DNA of 21,563 bases from Candidatus Staskawiczbacteria bacterium RIFCSPLOWO2_01_FULL_38_12b (GCA_001820255.1 MHPA01000025.1:29724-51286), one strand, 5' to 3'; counted from the first letter of the stretch, positions 13,690-21,563 are shown. Notes: a model not told the origin generated them from the sequence alone. Program-made: numbers and translations.

Positions 13690-13851
13690 AGCCCTGCTAC
13701 TTAGTAATTCTTCAACTGCAAATTGCATCTTTTGGCTGAAAATTCCCAAAAGTGTATCGGGTTACATTACATGTAACCCTCAAAACTTTTTGAAATTTTC
13801 AGCTTCAAAACCTTCAATTTTCGTAAAGAATAATTATTAAGTAGCAGGGCT
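13690..13851. repeat. 162-bp long imperfect hairpin element with a perfect apex
   Basis: AGCCCTGCTACTTA (13690-13703) pairs perfectly with TAAGTAGCAGGGCT (13838-13851). Inward pairing continues through GGCTGAAAATT against AATTTTCAGC to the apex GGGTTACAT-TAC-ATGTAACCC (13759-13779). No reading frame is present. With the repeats at 13574 and 13859 it fills most of the 482-bp gap before the S-layer-like gene. The last 150 bp (13904-14053) are AT-rich with no clear promoter. Confidence 0.75.
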
Positions 13852-13858
13852 TAATTCC

Positions 13859-13903
13859 CTCATGGTACTTGCCCATTGATATAAAAAGGGTAAGTACCAT
13901 GAG
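13859..13903. repeat. 16-bp-arm hairpin, possible terminator
   Basis: CTCATGGTACTTGCCC pairs with GGGTAAGTACCATGAG with one G-T wobble around a 13-base AT-rich loop. No T-run follows on either strand, so a terminator role is doubtful. It is 151 bp upstream of the S-layer-like start and could be part of its leader. Confidence 0.6.
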
Positions 13904-14053
13904 AGACAATAAGGTCGACGCGACGAGAAATAAAACAAAAAAATAAGGTGACACCAATTTACTCATAACACGTTAATCTACCAATACGGAAAACGTACTA
14001 ATAGATTCAAATGGGATTAGTAAATTAGGGTCGCATAGAAAAAATATAAAAAA

Positions 14054-17000
14054 ATGAATATTAAAAAAACAATTATTACAGCCACGGTCGCTTTGACAAT
14101 GGTTGCCATGGTTGCTCCTATGGCTGCTTCAGCTGACACATTGTCAGATTTGCAGGCTCAGATCAATGCTCTGATGGCCAAATTGGCCGCATTGCAAGGA
14201 TCAACCACGAGCTCTGGAAATCCTGCAGTTTGTTCCGGTATTACATTCACACGAAATTTGAGAGTGGGAATGGTTGGTTCAGACGTAAAGTGCTTCCAAG
14301 CGCTTATGAATACCCACGGATATCAGCTTGCAGCATCGGGAGCAGGTTCGCCTGGCAATGAAACAACTTACTTTGGCTTAAGAACTTTAGGAGCTGTTCA
14401 AAGATTGCAAGCCGGACAAGGATGGACGCCTGCAACACAGGTGGGTCCTTTAACACGAGCATTATTTAATTCATGGTTGACAGGTTCGCCAACAACCCCA
14501 GTAACTCCAATAACACCAGTAGTTCCAACCGGAGCAGGGCTTTCCGTATGGTTAGCTTCTGACAATCCGGCAACCGGAACGATTGTTGATGGACAGGCAT
14601 TAGCCCCATTGGCAAAATTAACCTTTACTAACGGCGACAATGCTGAAGTAAAAGTTACCGGATTGAAGTTAAAGAGAATCGGTGTTTCAGCTGATGCTTC
14701 TTTGACAAATGTCTATTTGTTTAATGGAGCTGTAAGGTTGACCGATGGCTCAGCAGTTTCATCTTCCATGGTTAACTTTAACAATACTTCAGGATTGTTC
14801 ACCGTTCCTTCTATGAGTTCTATGACGGTTTGGGTATTAGCTGATGTTAATGGAACATCCGGAGAAACCGTAGGAATGCAAATTGTTTCCTCATCTGATG
14901 TTTCAAGCAACGCAAGTTCCATAAAAGGAACATATCCTATTACTGGTAACTTGATGACATTGGCAACAGGAACACTGGCAGGAGTTGAGTGGAACGCCAC
15001 AATAACCCCTTTAGCAGCTGAGGTTGACCCTCAAGACGGTTACACGGTTTTCCAAAACAGCGTAATCGTTACGACAAGAGCTGTTGATATGACAAGAATT
15101 AGCTTCAGGAAAACCGGAAGCATTTCTAATACAGATTTGCAAAACTTCAAACTGTATGTTGACGGAGTACAAGTTGGCTCAACACAGCAATTGGCTGCCG
15201 ACAGCTTAGACCAAAGCTATGTAACTTTTGACTTAACCGGAGCTCCAAAAAGGTTGGAGGCGGGAACAAGGGTTGTTAAAGTTTTGGCCGATATCATTGG
15301 AGGGTCAAGTTTGACCTTCACGATGCACTTGTGGAATGTTGCTGATGTTACGGTTGTTGATACCCAGTATGGTGCGAATATATTGAGTGACTTAATTTCA
15401 GATGCAACATTTACCAAGCGTTCAACTGGCGAACAGACTATCAACTCCGGGACGCTTACTATCACAAAATTAACAAGTTCTCCATCAGGAGATATTGTTG
15501 ACGCCGCATCCAACGCTTTATTGGCAAAGTTTGAATTCAAAGCCGCTGGAGAGAAAGTAAAGATTGAAACTCTTTACATTTCTGCAAACGTTAATACAGC
15601 AGCTGTTAGCGGATTAAGAAATGGCGCAATTTACGCTAACGGAATTCAAATTGGAAGTACCACCACTCTTTATGACCCAGCAGATTCAAGCTTTGACTAC
15701 ACGACATTTAACTTGGGTTCATCTTTAATAGTTGAACCAGGAAGCCCTGTAATATTGGAAGTTAGAGGTGACATTTATGACACTGGTACTTCAGATTCTA
15801 CCAACGACATTGTTTCTGGTAGCACTATTCAAGTTACCATTGAAGGCGCCAGCACCAATAACAACGGTACTGGTTTAGTTTCTTCAACCACGCTTGATAT
15901 TCCTTCGGCTGATGTAAGCGGTAACACTTTGACAGTTGCCCAAGGCACATTGTCATTGTCACTAGACCCTGCTTACTCGGCTCATTCAGTTGTTGCTCCT
16001 TTGTTTGCTTACAAAGTGGCTGATTACAATTTGGTAGCCAGCACATCAGAGGCAGTTAATATTTCAACTATTAATGTTGCCGTTGATGAGGTAAGCACAT
16101 ATGCTACAAATTTGTACGTAAAGTACGGCACACTGATGACATCAGTAAAGCCTACGGTTGCTGCAACAAATGCATGGTCAATTAATTACACACTTGCGAA
16201 AGGAGAAACCATTCCTGTAGAGGTGTATATGGATGTTGCAAGCGGTATGAACGTTGGCACAGGAACAGTTGTATTGGATGTTGACAGCACTACTGTTTCT
16301 TCAGCTGTTGCAGCTAATTCTGCAGCTGTTACTGGCCAGGCTCTGACATACACTTCAGGCACCCTTACGACAGAATTTGCCAGCACGCCTCAAAGCCAGG
16401 TGGTTTCGGGCAGTCAGCAAGTTGAAATTGGAAGATGGAAATTCATTTCTTCTTACAATGAATTTACCTTAACGGAAATTAAGATTGACCCTGATAAGAA
16501 TACTTCCCCGGGCACAAGCGATAATGCTGAAGATGCAATCTCAAGCTTAACGCTTTGGGATGGCACTACCCAGATTGGCACAGCACAAAGTTTCAATAAC
16601 ATTGATACCAGTGGTTCTACCGGAGGTTACTACTTCACCGGTTTGAATGTTCTGGTTCCCGCAAGCACTACAAAAACTTTGATTGCTAAAGCAACCCTAT
16701 CTACTCCATCAGCTACTAATGGCAACTCAGGGTTAAGAATAATTCCAGCATTGACTTTTGTTGAGTACATGAATAATCAGGGAACAGTTTCAACAGTTAC
16801 AGACTCAACAGGCGATCTCTATGAAGGAAACAGCACATATGTCTTTAAGGCAGTTCCAACTATTTCACAAGTTGACTTGACTAACAGTGCTATTTTCAAT
16901 GGTCAAGTTGTTGACTTGTATAGGTTTAAGGTTGCAGCTCCTACACAAGGAGATGTTAATGTTAAACAGTTCAAGCTTGCCTTATCCTGGTCTGATGTTA

Positions 17001-17530
17001 ATGACCAAGCTCTTGAAATAGAGTCAATTAAGCTTTTGAAAGATGGAGTTGATATCACTGCTTCTGTAAGTATTGTGGACGAAGATTCTGGAGCAACCTT
17101 AGAGAGCACCAGTGGAGCAAGTGAACTTAATAGTCAAATTGTAGTAACTTGGGACGGCACTACTGAAGACACAATTTCAGCCGGAGATTCAACTACATAC
17201 ACCATTAGGGGTACGCCGCAAGAATTTGCATCTACTACAATAGGAAAAGACAGTGTTGCTCTAACCTTCACCACAGATGCAGCCGATGTATCATTCGGCA
17301 GTACTACGGTTGACTTCGTTGGCTTTATCAATGTTGGCACATCTTTGACTGGTATCTTGAAGTTGTATAGCGCTGCCGCAGCTGATGCTTCAGCGGATGA
17401 CGCAAACTTGATATGGTCAGATAGTTCAGCAGTGGCTCACTCGGCTTCAACGACAGCCGGCACGGGCGACTGGACCAATAGCTATCTTCTAAAAGATTCA
17501 TTGACTTCTGAAGTTTGGTCAATGCAGTAA
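14054..17530 (+). CDS. Probable S-layer or major surface protein with a peptidoglycan-binding-like domain
   Basis: This 1158-residue secreted protein has a clear Sec signal peptide (1-27, cleavage after ASA) and a short coiled coil (DLQAQINALMAKLAAL, about 30-46). A peptidoglycan-binding-like domain spans about 60-144: RNLRVGMVGSDVKCFQALMN, then TTYFGLRTLGAVQRLQA and VGPLTRALFN. About 1000 residues of Thr/Ser/Gly/Val-rich beta structure follow. These contain loosely repeated units opening with variants of GTLxxxxxxxS and carrying PxSS..V..G...V.I.RxKF. Lysine is moderate and cysteine nearly absent after the first domain, as in S-layer proteins. Its size, signal peptide and composition suggest the main cell-surface lattice protein, but an adhesin is possible. 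The start has no Shine-Dalgarno; it follows an A-rich stretch. A terminator lies 88 bp after the stop. Confidence 0.8.
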   Translation: MNIKKTIITATVALTMVAMVAPMAASADTLSDLQAQINALMAKLAALQGSTTSSGNPAVCSGITFTRNLRVGMVGSDVKCFQALMNTHGYQLAASGAGSPGNETTYFGLRTLGAVQRLQAGQGWTPATQVGPLTRALFNSWLTGSPTTPVTPITPVVPTGAGLSVWLASDNPATGTIVDGQALAPLAKLTFTNGDNAEVKVTGLKLKRIGVSADASLTNVYLFNGAVRLTDGSAVSSSMVNFNNTSGLFTVPSMSSMTVWVLADVNGTSGETVGMQIVSSSDVSSNASSIKGTYPITGNLMTLATGTLAGVEWNATITPLAAEVDPQDGYTVFQNSVIVTTRAVDMTRISFRKTGSISNTDLQNFKLYVDGVQVGSTQQLAADSLDQSYVTFDLTGAPKRLEAGTRVVKVLADIIGGSSLTFTMHLWNVADVTVVDTQYGANILSDLISDATFTKRSTGEQTINSGTLTITKLTSSPSGDIVDAASNALLAKFEFKAAGEKVKIETLYISANVNTAAVSGLRNGAIYANGIQIGSTTTLYDPADSSFDYTTFNLGSSLIVEPGSPVILEVRGDIYDTGTSDSTNDIVSGSTIQVTIEGASTNNNGTGLVSSTTLDIPSADVSGNTLTVAQGTLSLSLDPAYSAHSVVAPLFAYKVADYNLVASTSEAVNISTINVAVDEVSTYATNLYVKYGTLMTSVKPTVAATNAWSINYTLAKGETIPVEVYMDVASGMNVGTGTVVLDVDSTTVSSAVAANSAAVTGQALTYTSGTLTTEFASTPQSQVVSGSQQVEIGRWKFISSYNEFTLTEIKIDPDKNTSPGTSDNAEDAISSLTLWDGTTQIGTAQSFNNIDTSGSTGGYYFTGLNVLVPASTTKTLIAKATLSTPSATNGNSGLRIIPALTFVEYMNNQGTVSTVTDSTGDLYEGNSTYVFKAVPTISQVDLTNSAIFNGQVVDLYRFKVAAPTQGDVNVKQFKLALSWSDVNDQALEIESIKLLKDGVDITASVSIVDEDSGATLESTSGASELNSQIVVTWDGTTEDTISAGDSTTYTIRGTPQEFASTTIGKDSVALTFTTDAADVSFGSTTVDFVGFINVGTSLTGILKLYSAAAADASADDANLIWSDSSAVAHSASTTAGTGDWTNSYLLKDSLTSEVWSMQ

Positions 17531-17558
17531 TATCTGGATTGAAACCCTTGCTCTTTTC

Positions 17559-17597
17559 CTAGATTGCCTTGTGGCCGAAGTTTCGGTAGAAGGCCTA
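17559..17597. other. Imperfect hairpin in the 3' region of the S-layer-like transcript
   Basis: CTAG, GCCTT and CCGAA pair in order with TTCGG, AAGGC and CTAG, separated by small internal loops. It lies before the terminator and may stabilise the 3' end of the messenger. Confidence 0.4.
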
Positions 17598-17617
17598 GTT
17601 GCAAATGAGTTAAAGGG

Positions 17618-17656
17618 AAAACCAAAAACCGCTCAAGTTGAGCGGTTTTTGGTTTT
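17618..17656. terminator. Terminator of the S-layer-like gene
   Basis: A perfect 18-bp stem AAAACCAAAAACCGCTCA / TGAGCGGTTTTTGGTTTT with an AGT loop. The first 15 bases of the arm are identical to the arm of the 8050-8085 terminator. Confidence 0.88.
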
Positions 17657-17707
17657 ACGGATTTACACTAGACCTGTCCCTAAATAACTTCCGACTCCCT
17701 CTGTGCG

Positions 17708-17716
17708 TGGTATAAT
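17708..17716 (+). promoter_or_regulatory. Extended -10 promoter of the transposase gene
   Basis: TGG-TATAAT (hexamer 17711-17716), identical to the one before the 8502 gene. The ATG starts six bases after the hexamer, again suggesting a leaderless messenger. Confidence 0.5.
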
Positions 17717-17722
17717 TACCGT

Positions 17723-18716
17723 ATGATAACCACAAAACAAATATTTTCTCAACCTCGTGTCACTCAGGCGGCGTTGGGAATCAGCATTGATGAGTTTAAC
17801 CAATTATTAGACTTGTCCCTAAATAAGGAAAATAGGCTCAATTTACTTTTCCATTTGAAGCTAAATTTTTTATTTAGGGACAAGTCTACTGTCCGTGTTC
17901 GGCCAATGCCTCAAAGAGCGCCGCATCCAGCTTTATCCTGATCGTCAGCGTATTCCCGGAGGCGGTAGAAAGGGAGATTTGCCCACCAATGAAGACAAGC
18001 TAGTATATATTTTGTTATATTTGAAACTGTATCCCACCTACGACGCATTAGCCGTATTGACTAACCATTATCGGAGTAAGTGCGGCGATTCGGTTTTACT
18101 GTTATTACCAGTTCTGGAAAAAACCTTGGGAAGAAAGTTCGCTCTGCCCAAGCGCTACAAAGGCCATGGTAATAGTCTGGAGGAAATATTTCAAAAACAT
18201 CTTGAACTTAAAGATATTTTTATCGATGGTACTGAGCGTAAAGTCCAAAAACCCAAAAACCTCAAAAAAAGAAACCGTTTGTATTCTGGTAAAAAGAAAG
18301 CTACGATGCGCAAGATTGTTATCGTTTCCGATGATAAAAAGTACGTCCATTACATGTCCAAAACCAAATCCGGCAGGAGGCATGATAAACGTATTGCTGA
18401 CAAGGAAAATATATTTGCAGGTATTCCGCCCGACGTGACCGCTTGGACTGACACGGGTTTTACCGGAGTCCGACAACAACATGAAAATACGATTATGCCT
18501 GCCAAAGCTACTAAAAACCGTCCTTTAACGCTGCAACAAAAAGAAGAAAACAGCGTCATTTCCGGCATTCGGATTGTTTCTGAGCACGCCATCGCCGGTT
18601 TTAAGAAATTCAAAGCCGCTTCTGATACTTACCGGAACAAAATTGCTAATCTGGATGATCTCTTAACTGAAGTTTCCATTGGACTTCATAACTTCCATCT
18701 TGCTCAAACGGCATAA
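17723..18716 (+). pseudogene. IS5-like transposase gene interrupted by a MITE
   Basis: The first 29 codons (MITTKQIFSQPRVTQAALGI..FNQLL) are followed by the 77-bp MITE. The main part of the gene then continues in another frame from about 17889. Removing 17810-17888 (the MITE plus one TA) rejoins TTA to CTG-TCC-GTG and gives one open frame of 304 residues without a stop. The catalytic DDE residues survive in the downstream part: Asp in FIDGTE (18225-18227), Asp in WTDTGFTG and Glu in SEHAIAGFKKF. The YSGKKK and SGRRHDK blocks typical of DDE_Tnp_4 are also present. The intact-looking 273-residue downstream frame could start at GTG 17895 but would lack the N-terminal DNA-binding part. The upstream frame ends out of phase at 17941. 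It is probably inactive, although the IS ends remain usable in trans. Confidence 0.92.
17810..17886. repeat. 77-bp MITE, copy 1, inside the transposase gene
   Basis: Bounded by perfect 17-bp inverted repeats GACTTGTCCCTAAATAA, one base different from the outer IS ends over the same length. TA lies on both sides (17808-17809, 17887-17888). An inner GGAAAA/TTTTCC pair can extend the fold. It is non-coding. The near-identical ends suggest that the host IS family moves it. Confidence 0.92.
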
Positions 18717-18773
18717 TTGAAACATTTTCAGTGATGCCATTTGCACAAAAGTTATTTAGGGACAGGTCTACTA

Positions 18774-18850
18774 GACTTGTCCCTAAATAAGGAAAATAGG
18801 CTCAATTTACTTTTCCATTTGAAGCTAAATTTTTTATTTAGGGACAAGTC
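18774..18850. repeat. 77-bp MITE, copy 2, just outside the IS
   Basis: Identical to copy 1 over all 77 bases as read by eye, in the same orientation, with TA on each side (18772-18773, 18851-18852). It sits 5 bp from the right IS end. Its TA flank ends 10 bp from the stop codon of the minus-strand glycan ligase-like gene. Confidence 0.92.
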
Positions 18851-18861
18851 TAGTGATTTTT

Positions 18862-21459
18862 TTAAAAACCTTTTTTGTCGTTTTGTATATATCTTTCCCA
18901 GTATCCAGGAGGCAAAGTTTTTATAAATTTTTCTGTTTCTTCATTAAATTTTGGGTCTAATTTTATCAATAAAAGTGATCTATTATAGGCATTGTCGTAC
19001 TCTTTTAACTGGTAATAAATTAGAATCAATTCTTGCAGATAGTTAGTATTTTTGGGGTAGTTATCCGCTAATTGAAGATAAATGGCCTTGGCCTTAGAAG
19101 TTTCTTGATACGGACCTGGTTGCAAGTAAATAAAAGCTAATGATGAGTTTAAAATTGGGTCATTGGGTCGTTTACCGAGCAATAATTTAATAAACTGCAG
19201 GGTTTCTGGGTTTTCAGGTTGCAGTCTGAAGACATTTAAAGCTGCCTTACCTGCTTCCGTGTATTTGCCATCTTTTTCGTATAAAAAAGCAAGTGTGGCA
19301 TAATGACTGGCAGCAGCGGCGGTGGCCAGTGTTTCGTCGGGTATAAGAAGTTTTTGGTAGGCTAAAAGCGCATCTGGCCAATTTTTTTGGTTCATATAGG
19401 CAACGGCTAGTTGTTTATAGGCGGCATTATAATTATAGCCATTTTTTTCTGCCAACTCTATATTTTTTTTGCCCTCTTCTTGTTCACTTAAAAATATTTG
19501 CGCAATACCCAAGTGCCAATAACATTCACTAAAGCGCGGGTCTATTTTTATGCAATCTTTGCCTATTTTCTTCATTGCCTGGTAGTCTTGCGCTATTAGA
19601 TAATTTTTTTCCATCTCCGCAAATATTTCCTGCCTTTTTGGACTCAATTCCAGTGCTTTTTGCAAATAACCGCGTGCTTGTAATAATAAATTATTTTTAT
19701 TATCTGCATCTTTTTCTCTTGCCGCCAATACATTGGTGAAACTAGCCATAAAAAGCCAGGTTCTTGAGAATTTTGGCTCTGCATCCGTAGCTATTTCAAG
19801 TAAAGAGACCATTTTTTTAGAGTATTCTACTTCTTTTTCCGGTTCTATAAAAGCGCAATTTTTTACAATGTCAGAATATAATAAAATAGAGTATGATTTT
19901 ATAATACCGGATTTAGCCCAATTTTCATTATTTGATATGGCAAAGGCCTCTTTACACCGCCTTTCTTTCGATAAATTTTTAGCATGGGCGATTTTTTCAT
20001 TGAGGTATAGCGGTTTTATATTCCAGAACCATAAAAATAAAATTACCATGCCAAGATATGCCAAGGCAAGTGGTGTTTTTCCAAAAAAATGTTTTTTTAG
20101 AGGGGATAGTTTGAATGTTTCGCTTTGTAAAAAAATCAGATAAAAAGAGTATCCGATAAAGAAAAACGAAATTAAGTATGTTGAAAAGTTGTCAAAATTG
20201 AAAAAAAGCACGATTAAATACCCAATAAACATCGTTTGAACCCCGTGGATTTTTATAGTATTGTCAGTGTAATAATCATTTTTTTTCTGGATGTTTTTTG
20301 CGTTTTGCAACTTCCAAAAAAGAGTGATCCAAAAACATATATATAGCAATAAAGAAAATATGCCAGAACTTACGGCAATATCTAAAAATATATTATGAGG
20401 CCTGTCCCATAATAATATTGGAGTGCTAAACGGGATTGGGTCATAATATTTTTCAAATCCAATATTAAAATTTTCAGGGCCCCAGCCAAGAATCGGCTTA
20501 TCTTGAATTTCTTTTAATGTTATTTTCCATACAGAAAGTCTTGTTCCGGTAATATCTACGATGATTCTTTCTATAGAGACGCGGTTAGTGATTATTTTAA
20601 AGATTTTATTTTTTTCTCCTAATTGCGGGAAAAAATTAAAAAGAGCAATAATAATTACGGAAAGTAATAACATTAAGACAGCGGCTATTTTAAGGATTTT
20701 ATATTTTTTTGGGTAGGGGTAGAATAAAAAGAAATATAAAAATCCAATTACTAAACCAAGATACGTTCCCCTTGAACCGGTAATGAAAATAGTGAAAATA
20801 AATAGAAGAAATAATATCCCATATGTTATTTTTTCTTTTTTAGTTTTTTTTTGGACAAAAAGGACAAAAGACAAAAAAGATAAAAAAAGCATATATATCG
20901 CCAATATGGTGGAGTTTCCTAAAAAAGATGGGGTTGAGCCTCCTTCGTGAGAAATAAAGACATTTTTTAAAAGATTAAAGTATTGAACAATAGCGAGTAA
21001 TGATGCTATGCCTCCTGTAATAAATAATATAGTAAATAACTTTTCCCATTGATTTTTATTAATAAAAAGGGCTAATATAATAGAAAATATAAAGAAAAAT
21101 AGCAAATTTAATATACCGCCAGTTCTTGTGGGTGAGCCAAAGATACTAAATGTAATATCTTCTGAAAATATGGTCGCTAAAATTAAAGTGATAAAAAAAG
21201 CTACAAAAATTAAAAAAGGCAAATAAAAAGAAGTTTTCCATTTGGGAAGAAAAATGAGCAGGTTTTTTTTATAAAAAAACCTGAAAAGAATGAAGGAAAC
21301 CAGTGTGGTCAGAACAGTCTTAAATAACATTGACCTGGTCCAATCGGAAGGTTGAAAGTTCGGGGGAATGACTATTATAGGTAAAAATAAAACAAAGCAA
21401 ATGACCCAGAAAAGCCAATTTGACATTTTTTGATTTGAATATGTGGTATTGTTTTTCAT
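18862..21459 (-). CDS. O-antigen ligase/Wzy-like membrane protein with TPR domain
   Basis: The 865-residue protein has about a dozen hydrophobic helices in its first 480 residues. These include the Wzy_C/O-antigen-ligase region: TGSRGTYLGLVIGFLYF near 230, then GWGPENF, and RPHNIFLDIAVSSG near 355 in the large periplasmic loop, with the family's Arg and His. The C-terminal part from about 500 is soluble and helical with tetratricopeptide-like repeats (for example RGYLQKALELSPKRQEIFAEME, CYWHLGIAQIFLSEQEEGKK, AYKQLAVAYMNQKNWPDALLAY). Family members join lipid-linked glycans to lipid A or proteins, or polymerise them. A TPR tail is common in the PglL/PilO-like and Patescibacterial forms. Glycosylation of surface proteins is a plausible role, but the acceptor is unknown. 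The start ATG has a weak AT-rich ribosome binding site. The stop lies right beside the second MITE, so the natural 3' end may have been altered. Confidence 0.85.
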   Translation of the reverse strand: MKNNTTYSNQKMSNWLFWVICFVLFLPIIVIPPNFQPSDWTRSMLFKTVLTTLVSFILFRFFYKKNLLIFLPKWKTSFYLPFLIFVAFFITLILATIFSEDITFSIFGSPTRTGGILNLLFFFIFSIILALFINKNQWEKLFTILFITGGIASLLAIVQYFNLLKNVFISHEGGSTPSFLGNSTILAIYMLFLSFLSFVLFVQKKTKKEKITYGILFLLFIFTIFITGSRGTYLGLVIGFLYFFLFYPYPKKYKILKIAAVLMLLLSVIIIALFNFFPQLGEKNKIFKIITNRVSIERIIVDITGTRLSVWKITLKEIQDKPILGWGPENFNIGFEKYYDPIPFSTPILLWDRPHNIFLDIAVSSGIFSLLLYICFWITLFWKLQNAKNIQKKNDYYTDNTIKIHGVQTMFIGYLIVLFFNFDNFSTYLISFFFIGYSFYLIFLQSETFKLSPLKKHFFGKTPLALAYLGMVILFLWFWNIKPLYLNEKIAHAKNLSKERRCKEAFAISNNENWAKSGIIKSYSILLYSDIVKNCAFIEPEKEVEYSKKMVSLLEIATDAEPKFSRTWLFMASFTNVLAAREKDADNKNNLLLQARGYLQKALELSPKRQEIFAEMEKNYLIAQDYQAMKKIGKDCIKIDPRFSECYWHLGIAQIFLSEQEEGKKNIELAEKNGYNYNAAYKQLAVAYMNQKNWPDALLAYQKLLIPDETLATAAAASHYATLAFLYEKDGKYTEAGKAALNVFRLQPENPETLQFIKLLLGKRPNDPILNSSLAFIYLQPGPYQETSKAKAIYLQLADNYPKNTNYLQELILIYYQLKEYDNAYNRSLLLIKLDPKFNEETEKFIKTLPPGYWERYIQNDKKGF

Positions 21460-21563
21460 CTTATTTCATGATATAAGTAAAATATTAAAAAGGCAAACTT
21501 TTACTGCCCAGGATAGTGCTATAAGTGAACACATGCGGTATGTTTGCTCACAACCGATGCTCC
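21460..21563. other. Window edge upstream of the glycan ligase-like gene
   Basis: The 104 bp up to the edge should contain the promoter of the minus-strand gene. I see AT-rich sequence near 21463-21490 but no clear -35/-10 pair, and no other gene. Confidence 0.3.

Larger units (their letters stand above)
17671..18768 (+). mobile_element. IS5-like insertion sequence, 1098 bp including a nested MITE
   Basis: Perfect 20-bp terminal inverted repeats GACCTGTCCCTAAATAACTT bound the element (17671-17690 and the complement at 18749-18768). TA flanks each end (17669-17670 and 18769-18770), consistent with a TA target duplication. It contains one transposase gene of the DDE_Tnp_4 (IS5-like) type, interrupted by a 77-bp MITE. 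Without the MITE and its extra TA the IS would be 1019 bp. The right end is separated by a single C from the TA of a second MITE copy. Confidence 0.9.

Noticed and set aside
13574..13903. CRISPR array
   Set aside because: Several repeats occur in the region, but they are inverted and of different sequence, with no regular direct repeat and spacer pattern and no cas genes.
18741..18926. 61-codon plus-strand frame over the second MITE
   Set aside because: It consists mostly of translated MITE sequence, identical to that in the interrupted transposase frame, and runs into the opposite-strand gene.

Overview
The window looks like a chromosomal segment of a Candidate Phyla Radiation (Patescibacteria, probably Parcubacteria-like) bacterium. 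This rests on gene content and style. It has an AT-rich genome, many small genes, surface proteins built from lamin-tail, IPT/TIG and peptidoglycan-binding-like domains, a solo GIY-YIG protein, a stand-alone tRNA-binding OB-fold protein, an ECF sigma factor paired with a membrane protein, and start codons that often lack a good ribosome binding site. TGA is used as a stop (GIY-YIG gene), which argues against the TGA-recoded Gracilibacteria/Absconditabacteria. No rRNA gene is present, so the lineage call is inference.

Layout, left to right. 1-1075: a small membrane protein on the minus strand, then a solo GIY-YIG protein flanked by inverted repeats. 1074-3802: clpB and its terminator. 3821-6286: a small unknown gene, a membrane-anchored trypsin/HtrA-fold protein that has lost all three catalytic residues, a type IV pilin-like protein, and a Trbp111-like tRNA-binding protein whose upstream region holds a truncated copy of its own start and a 62-bp fold-back element. 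6388-11477: an IPT/TIG surface protein, a possible structured small RNA with its own promoter, a small coiled-coil/TM protein, and a large lamin-tail-domain surface protein. 11498-13571: a winged-helix regulator, a cluster of GTCCTA half-sites, an ECF sigma factor and a single-TM partner that is probably its anti-sigma factor. 13572-14053: a repeat-rich intergenic region. 14054-17656: a 1158-residue probable S-layer protein. 17671-18850: an IS5-like insertion sequence carrying a 77-bp MITE inside its transposase gene, with a second identical MITE just outside. 18862-21459 (minus): a Wzy/O-antigen-ligase-like membrane protein with a TPR tail.

The common theme is the cell envelope: a pilin, three large secreted surface proteins, a glycan ligase/polymerase-like enzyme, and an ECF sigma/anti-sigma module beside the largest surface protein. 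The second theme is fold-back DNA. At least six non-coding stretches hold long imperfect or perfect inverted repeats, several looking like non-autonomous mobile elements. The strongest single observation is that removing exactly 79 bp (the 77-bp MITE plus one TA) restores a continuous 304-residue transposase reading frame.
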